Source: Cunninghamia lanceolata | Lineage: Eukaryota > Streptophyta > Pinopsida > Cupressales > Cupressaceae | Direction of reading: 5' to 3' | DNA: 64,000 bases | Assembly: GCA_027924645.1 (NCBI GenBank) | Contig: BSBN01001250.1 | Span: 20,496,001 to 20,560,000 of the forward strand | Part shown: piece after piece, positions 59,948-64,000 of the stretch | How the letters are laid out: every line of letters starts with the position of its first letter | Numbering within the stretch: the stretch's first letter is position 1 | Notes under the pieces: model-generated | Told to the model about the DNA's origin: nothing | What the model saw: only the letters and a program-made list of their open reading frames with translations | The model's database searches: none | Translations under genes and position numbers: made by a program

Positions 59948-60931
59948 TATTTCTGTAAATTGCAAACTTTATGGTGTCAATTCTACTACATAGTGTCAAT
60001 ATTTGCTGCTTCAGCTCGCCACCCCAAAAGAACCAATCTTACAATCTACCTCTTCTTTCCTCTCCACTGTGACTTCCTTGGGGTATAAAATTCACTTGTT
60101 GGCAGAACAAAGTAAGTTCATGGTGCAGGAGGTTTATCTAGTTTTCTTGAAAGGCAAAAGATGTTCAAATGGTGAAAATTAAAAAAAAAACCCCTCCCCC
60201 CAACTTAATTGTGAAGTGACCTCACTTCATATGGCAGGTATTATGGAATGAGGAGTAGTGATTAAAAGAAATGGTGGGTAATATTCTCGCATGCATGAAT
60301 TAAACTACGAGTAATCATGAATATAAAAAGAAAGCTAGTTGTAATAATTGAAAGTTATTGAATGTACATATGAAATGCAAATGAATAATTAACATACTTT
60401 GGAATTTGTGAACAAACGCTGATGATTTGATATGATATGCATGCAGTGAATGATAAGTTGGTGGGTACGGCAGTAGATATATAATGTGATGGCGCAATAT
60501 GGTGAAGAAAAGTATGAACTCATAAATGTGAATAAACACTTGTAGCCATAGAACAGAGCGATTGGAAATGAATGCAGGCATGTGGAATGGGCGGGAAAAT
60601 TTGGGTATTGTTCACCAAGCTATGGAAGAGAGCTGCATACAGAAGTTGCTACGGGTGCCTCCAGCACAAGTCCCAATTGTGTAATTGTAAATACAATATA
60701 TCAGGTCCCTACCGCATGAGTGAAAACATGTCCTAAAATTAATAGTGGTCATCATGTACAATGTGTTGTGTGTGCATGTGATTTTAAAGCAAAGAAAATT
60801 ATGTTTCAGCAACAGGGGTTGAGTATTGCAACTCAACCTCCACATCATTGGACAGTATTGGTGGATCAGTATCTGAAGGTGTATCATCTGGTGTCACAGC
60901 ATCATCATTAAGAATGTCAGGAAGACAATAC
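59948..60931. other. Spacer between gypsy pol and the accessory ORF
   Basis: Non-coding. A polypurine-like run on the minus strand (TAAGTTGGGGGGAGGGG, about 60208-60192) lies ahead of the accessory ORF, as internal polypurine tracts do before env-like ORFs in some plant elements. Confidence 0.4.
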
Positions 60932-62405
60932 TAAGTAGCTAGAGATACAAGAAAGTCATCCTTCTGAAGTGGCTTTTTGTACAGTTTTACCCTGTGCCCA
61001 TTAACTAGCAGTGAAAACCAAACTTCATCAATAGTCTACAGTTGAACTGCACCATCAGGAAAGACTTGCTTGATCTCATATGGGCCTAACCAATGGGACT
61101 GAAGCTTGCCCTTGAAGTCCCTGTACCTTGAATCATAAAGGAGTGCCCAGTCACCTGCAGTGAATTCCTTTATCTTGATGTACTTATCATGCCATTTTGC
61201 TCTTTGTTTTTGTATGACCTCTGTGTGATGAATGGCCTCCAATCAGATTTCATCCAAAGCATTCAAATGTTGTAGCCTATCTTGTTGTGCTGTGGTCAAA
61301 TCCATTCCTAGTTCCATGGATGTCCTCAAGGTTTTATGTTCAAATTCTATAGGTAGAACTGCTGTCTTGCCATAGACCAACTCATAAGGTGTAAACCCTG
61401 TAGTTATCTTCCAGGTTGTTCGGTATGCCCAAACAGCTTCAAGGAGCCTAGAAACCCAATCTCTTTTGTGAAGCTGCACTGTCTTTGTCAAAATGTTTTC
61501 AATCTCCCTATTTGTGACTTCCACATGACCATTGGCTTGAGGATGGTAGGGAGTGGATTTATTATGTCTGATCTGATATTCCTCAACCAATTTGGTGATT
61601 AGATCAGATGTAAATTATGGTCCTTGATTAGTTACTATCTCCCTTGGCACACCATACCTAGTGAAGATGTCCTCATACAGGAATTTTGCTACATTGCCAT
61701 CTCTGGCAAACTATAATGCCTTCACTTCAACCCATTTAGTTAAGTAATCAGTACATACCAGGATATATTCTTTGTTGTTGGATGTAGGAGATATAGGACC
61801 CACAAAATCCAAACCCCACTTGACAAAAGGAGCCAATGAGATTTGTGGCTGCAAGGGCATCTCATCACTTCTTGTAGGCCGCCCATTCTCTGACATCTAT
61901 CACAGCTTCTAGTGTACTTGACATCATCTTTATGAAATGTTGGCCAGTAATACCCTATTGTTAATATTTTGAAGGCTGTCCTCTTGGATGCAAAATGGCC
62001 CCCACAAGGTTCATCATGGTAGGCCTTCATTATATCAAACACTTCATCCTCTCTGATACATCTTCTCATAATATTGTCTCGGCCAGTGTAAAATAAGAAT
62101 CCAGAAATCCAAGAGTAAGAGAAACATTTGTGAACTAGTTGCCTCTTCTTCCATGGAGAGAAGTATCCTGGAATCTACCCTGTAACCAAATAATTGGCAA
62201 TATCTGCATACCATGGAGTGTGTATAGTTAGAGCAAACAGATGCTCATCAGGAAAAGAATCATCAATCACCCCTTCTGAAGACTGTGTAGGTAGTATGGA
62301 TACAAAATCAGTAACTACATTGGCCTTGCCTGGTTTGTCAACAATTGTAATATCAAACTCCTGTATTCATCTGATGGCAGCATGATCTATATGTATGAAA
62401 ACCTT
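60932..62405 (-). pseudogene. Ty3/gypsy pol remnant: RNase H end and integrase
   Basis: On the minus strand the order is the end of RNase H (YKVFIHIDHAAIR, EFDITIVDKPGKANVVTDF), the integrase zinc-binding region (HDEPCGGHFASKRT, then CDRCQRMG) and the catalytic core ([11 protein letters not shown] and [10 protein letters not shown] with the first Asp). Next are YGVPREIVTNQGP, where the second catalytic Asp is Asn, and YHPQANGHVEVTNREIEN with the Glu. The C-terminal GPY/F module (HWLGPYEIKQVFPDGAVQL) is present. Frame changes and stops (for example TAG at 61038-61036) inactivate it. The final text runs to about 60932. The 5' side is cut at 62415 by an inserted LTR, so protease, reverse transcriptase and gag are not in the window. 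Confidence 0.9.
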
Positions 62406-62414
62406 GTAACCAGT

Positions 62415-64000
62415 TGTAACACCCAGTTCTGATTTCACCCTAAAAACTAAGTTTTTAACCAAAGGTAATAATTTTTTTTTTTAAAAGTATCTAAAACAGA
62501 AAAGTAATTTGTTTACTAATTACTATAAACAATTAATTCATCCATCGACTAACAATAATCATGAAAATATAGCTCATACACGAGGATATAATCATCTACA
62601 ACATTTAAACAATATGTTTTCAAAAGTAACTTATAACAATTCCAAAATAGGAACTTACCAATGCCACTGCATCTTGATTGTCGACCATCCAAATTCAAGT
62701 CTCGACAATCCTTAAGAATTAAGAAGAGAAAGTATCTTCAAGGAGCTTAACCTCCAACCACAGACCGTCGGTCTCCTGCACTCCTTCCTAACTGGAAGTG
62801 GCCCTACCCTACTCAAGAGGATAGACTTAGGATAACCAATGGTGTTTGCCATCTGAGCTATGGTGTTGTGACCTATGTGACTTGTTATCATGCAATCCCC
62901 TAGATACCCTCTAGTCATGCATGACCACTCCACAAGCTATGCCATTTAGTCACAGTGAACATTCAATGCACTTGAGGATCATGCATTACCTTGGCCAAAG
63001 GATTTGAATATATTTAGCATTGTATCAACGCATGTAATAAGTTCACCCACCCCGCTTGACTCAAATTAATCACAATCCTACAAATACCTATTTATAAGTT
63101 CTATATAACAACCTCGATAACCTCAAGGTGTTTGAAATTCTCCATGCATTAACGCATGGTATTGAGGTCTACTCTCTCTCTACAAGCTCATGGAAACCTC
63201 TCCGTCTTCATGATAAAAGAACGGTTTCCTAGTATATTGATTATTCGGATAACGCTACGCGTTATTATAATGATCTCTAAGTTAGCCCATTGTTTAAATT
63301 ATCCACACATGAGTGGACACTAAACCCAACTTTGTTGTTTTCGGAAGGAAATTACTATAAACCAATTTATAGAACATAAATATTTGAAGTCCCTAAGTTT
63401 AAAATTAAACATTCTAAGGAATCTTCTTCGACTGTTGATTCTTCGACATAGCTTCTACTTTGTCATTTTGGAAGGCTTTCTCTAAAAATCAATTTAAAGA
63501 ATACAATGTTCGAAAACCCTACGTTTAAATTTAACACTCACAATGTACTACTTCAACGTGTCAAAATCTTCGACATAACTTAATCTTGTCGATCTATACA
63601 CTAGAAAACCTTGTCATATCGTTTCTTCTAACAATTTAGATTGCATGCAAGTCTAAGCTTGAGACTTGACAAAAGACTCATTACTTGTTTGTAAAAAACT
63701 TCATAATAATAATTGGTATAACAATAAGGTCTTTTCTCATAAAAACATTACTTTAAATACTTCAATAGCAAAAGTATTACCTTCAAAAGCATATAATATA
63801 ATCTTATTATTATTCACAGCAAGTTAACAACTTCGCCATGGTTAACCGACTAGTTTAACTCAGAAAGAGAGGATGATTGAAAAGACTTTTCATGTTACGA
63901 CCTACACCTCTTCACTAGTAATAATCCTCCTTCAAACGTTGACACAACAAGTCTTTTAATCTAATACTAGTTGACCTTTAGAGTCAAGGTTTTGTATTCG
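62415..64000 (-). mobile_element. LTR of the same family as the solo LTR, opposite orientation, incomplete
   Basis: On the plus strand it starts TGTAACACCCAGTTCTG at 62415. This is the reverse complement of the solo LTR's 3' end, and long stretches match inverted to 54162-57545. For example GACCGTCGGTCTCC near 62764 corresponds to GGAGACCGACGGTC near 57193, and the surrounding 150 bp match closely. It breaks the RNase H coding of the gypsy pol at 62405-62414. About half of the LTR is in the window. The flank CCAGT (62410-62414) would be the target duplication if repeated at the unseen end. Confidence 0.85.

Noticed and set aside
60192..60208. Polypurine tract marking a 3' LTR at 60.2 kb
   Set aside because: No TG-starting LTR follows; the accessory ORF starts instead, and a stronger polypurine tract with an adjacent TGTTGGG start is at 53.94-53.96 kb.
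52811..60675. Shared TTGCTACGGGT(A/G)CC(T/C)(T/C)CAGCA word at 52811 and 60649
   Set aside because: Similarity covers only about 25 bases and then stops, so a second LTR terminus at 60.65 kb is not supported.
1..64000. CRISPR arrays, bacterial operons or defence systems
   Set aside because: No regularly spaced short repeats with unique spacers and no prokaryotic gene layout; the window is plant nuclear DNA.

Overview
This is a nuclear window from a large, repeat-rich plant genome. A gymnosperm (conifer-like) source is my inference, from kilobase introns packed with mobile elements, one intact gene in 64 kb, long LTRs and gypsy elements carrying extra reading frames. A large-genome angiosperm cannot be excluded. 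Nothing looks bacterial: there are no operons, CRISPR arrays or Shine-Dalgarno-led genes.

The one apparently intact cellular gene is on the minus strand and encodes very-long-chain 3-oxoacyl-CoA reductase (KCR), the ER ketoreductase of fatty-acid elongation. Its three exons (27842-27190, 23955-23886, 11647-11393) splice in phase to a 325-residue protein with all short-chain dehydrogenase motifs. The introns are 3.2 kb and 12.2 kb. Intron 1 holds an antisense KIN-14 kinesin retropseudogene with a tRNA-derived SINE in it. Intron 2 holds two decayed hAT transposases, two LTR remnants, an antisense histidyl-tRNA synthetase pseudogene, and a 5'-truncated LINE with poly(A) and target-site duplication ending 22 bp from exon 2.

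Left of KCR (1-11 kb) lie a broken ~1,350-codon retroelement-type reading frame (589-4664, minus), an LTR whose outer end is at 6420, two LINE ORF1 fragments (6.4-7.5 and 8.5-10.5 kb), and a SINE with a perfect 14-bp target-site duplication (7616-7869).

Right of KCR (28-37.5 kb) lie a foldback element built around TA microsatellites (30.06-30.95 kb), a second, shorter relative of the long accessory reading frame (33.7-35.5 kb), nested direct repeats, and one exon of a ribosomal protein L35 pseudogene (37.3 kb). From 37.5 to 47.4 kb is non-coding, LTR-like sequence ending in a tRNA-Met primer-binding site and the start of a gag gene. That gag is interrupted by a ~2.67-kb DNA transposon (47674-52665) which itself contains a second copy of the same element inserted in inverted orientation (48629-51300).

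From 52.8 kb to the end is an old minus-strand Ty3/gypsy element: pol remnant (62405-60932), an accessory ORF in the env-like position (59947-57606), polypurine tract and 3' LTR (to ~52.8 kb). It was later hit by two LTRs of one family in opposite orientations. One is a complete 3,384-bp solo LTR flanked by TACTG repeats; the other runs off the right edge.

All protein and element names come from reading motifs by eye. No database search was run, and boundaries marked approximate are within tens of bases.
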